5,461 bases of DNA from positions 1-5,461 of the forward strand of contig UQXE01000065.1 of assembly GCA_900544965.1 (NCBI GenBank), written 5' to 3'. The stretch's first letter is position 1. Each line of letters starts with the position of its first letter. The position numbers and the translations under genes were made by a program. Below, one piece after another: positions 4,962 through 5,461 of this stretch. Below the pieces are notes generated by a model, which had not been told where the DNA came from, did not search any database, and saw only the letters and a list, made by a program, of their open reading frames with translations. Source of the DNA: an uncultured Eubacteriales bacterium. Its GTDB lineage: Bacteria; Bacillota; Clostridia; Christensenellales; CAG-138.

Positions 4962-4975
4962 TGAATACGAGAGAC

Positions 4976-5404
4976 TTGACCGACTGGAAAGAAATATGCT
5001 CACAGCGTCCGGCAGGATGCGCAGTAGCCCCGTCAGGGGCGATAAAAAAGGCGCACTTTGGGCTGTTCCTTATGGGTATATCGTCCCTGCTTTGCGGACT
5101 GCTTCCCGCGTCGATGGTCTGGTTTTGGGTGTTTGCAGCGTTATGCGCCGTTATGGGCGGCTCGGGCAATGTATACAACATTCCGCTTATGGCCTATATG
5201 CAGCAGACTATACCGCCAGAAAAACAGGGCCGCGCTTTTTCACTTATGGGGAGCCTAATGTCCCTGGCCATGCCCCTGGGGCTGATGGTGGCAGGGCCCG
5301 CGGCCGAGTATGGAGGGGTTGAGCTGTGGTTTTTCCTGTCCGGCGCCGCAATCATACTGATTACGGCCGTAAGCATGCTGATTACCGCAAGGGCCGGGCG
5401 CTGA
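4976..5404 (+). pseudogene. MFS efflux transporter, C-terminal fragment
   Basis: The frame ending at TGA 5402-5404 encodes roughly the last 120 residues of a major facilitator transporter of the drug-efflux (DHA3/macrolide-efflux-like) type. Recognisable family features are YNIPLMAYMQQTIPPEKQGR followed by FSLMGSLMSLAMPLGL and a final GAAIILITAVSMLI helix. Four hydrophobic segments (about residues 28-46, 47-65, 88-110 and 113-137) correspond to helices 9-12 of the usual twelve, so about 280 N-terminal residues are missing. Homology seems to start near 5036. The 20 codons before that, from a TTG at 4976, do not look like transporter, and there is no ribosome-binding site. A run of six A (5043-5048) near the junction is a possible frameshift point. 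Codon use is GC-rich, like the host. It cannot function alone. Confidence 0.8.
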
Positions 5405-5416
5405 CCTGGCCGTACA

Positions 5417-5452
5417 CGCCGGCTGTGCCTCCGGCGGCTTAGAACCTTTTTT
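5417..5452 (+). terminator. Possible terminator after the MFS remnant
   Basis: CGCCGG (5417-5422) pairs with CCGGCG (5431-5436) around an 8-nt loop, 12 bp after the stop. A TTTTTT run comes 10 nt later (5447-5452), further than usual for an intrinsic terminator. The T-run belongs to a 16-bp palindrome (5446-5461) cut by the window edge, which may itself be part of a longer hairpin. Confidence 0.45.
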
Positions 5453-5461
5453 GCAAAAAAG

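Noticed and set aside
1..5461. CRISPR array, tRNA, rRNA, integrase or transposase
   Set aside because: No regularly spaced identical repeats, cloverleaf or TTCGA-arm context, rRNA signature or recombinase motif was seen on either strand.

Overview
The window looks like a chromosomal accessory region of a Clostridia-type Firmicute. It has strong AGGAGG-like Shine-Dalgarno sites, consensus sigma-A-like promoters and an M29 aminopeptidase with Firmicutes-style relatives. No lineage marker is present, so the genus cannot be named. Base composition is mosaic. Positions 1 to about 1815 and 4870 to 5461 are GC-rich, with GC-ending codons. Positions from about 1960 to 4830 are clearly more AT-rich, apart from a compact GC-rich hairpin patch at about 2313-2418. 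I read the middle as an acquired, partly decayed island sitting in a host chromosome.

Layout. (1) 1-271 is a hairpin-rich repeat. (2) 366-1481 is an intact M29 metallo-aminopeptidase with its own promoter. (3) 1497-1775 is a diverged copy of the first repeat in the opposite orientation, so the aminopeptidase is bracketed by inverted repeats. (4) 1816-2040, minus strand, is a small XRE-type regulator interrupted by one in-frame TAA. (5) 2235-2304 and 3699-3770 are two related sites, each with a 20-bp core followed by GAT motifs spaced exactly 10 bp apart. They bracket three GC-rich hairpins, a promoter with an operator-like dyad, and a class I SAM-dependent methyltransferase (2538-3296). (6) 3297-4208 has no convincing gene. 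It holds a compact region of nested complementary arms with a five-codon leader-like ORF, a stray promoter and a 52-codon open frame without an ATG. (7) 4209-4718 is an XRE regulator with two predicted membrane helices. (8) 4834-4869 is a perfect 36-bp palindrome near the return to GC-rich DNA. (9) 4893-4961 is another hairpin cluster, followed by the C-terminal third of an MFS efflux transporter (to 5404) and a possible terminator.

The genes do not form one operon. The aminopeptidase is an ordinary intracellular peptide-turnover enzyme. The methyltransferase and membrane XRE gene each have their own promoter and ribosome-binding site and look like passenger genes. The interrupted XRE gene and the MFS remnant are relics. 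The most distinctive signals are non-coding: the inverted hairpin repeats around the aminopeptidase, the paired 10-bp-periodic sites around the methyltransferase, and the 36-bp palindrome. No integrase, transposase, relaxase, CRISPR array, tRNA or rRNA is visible, so any mobility would have to act in trans or be extinct.
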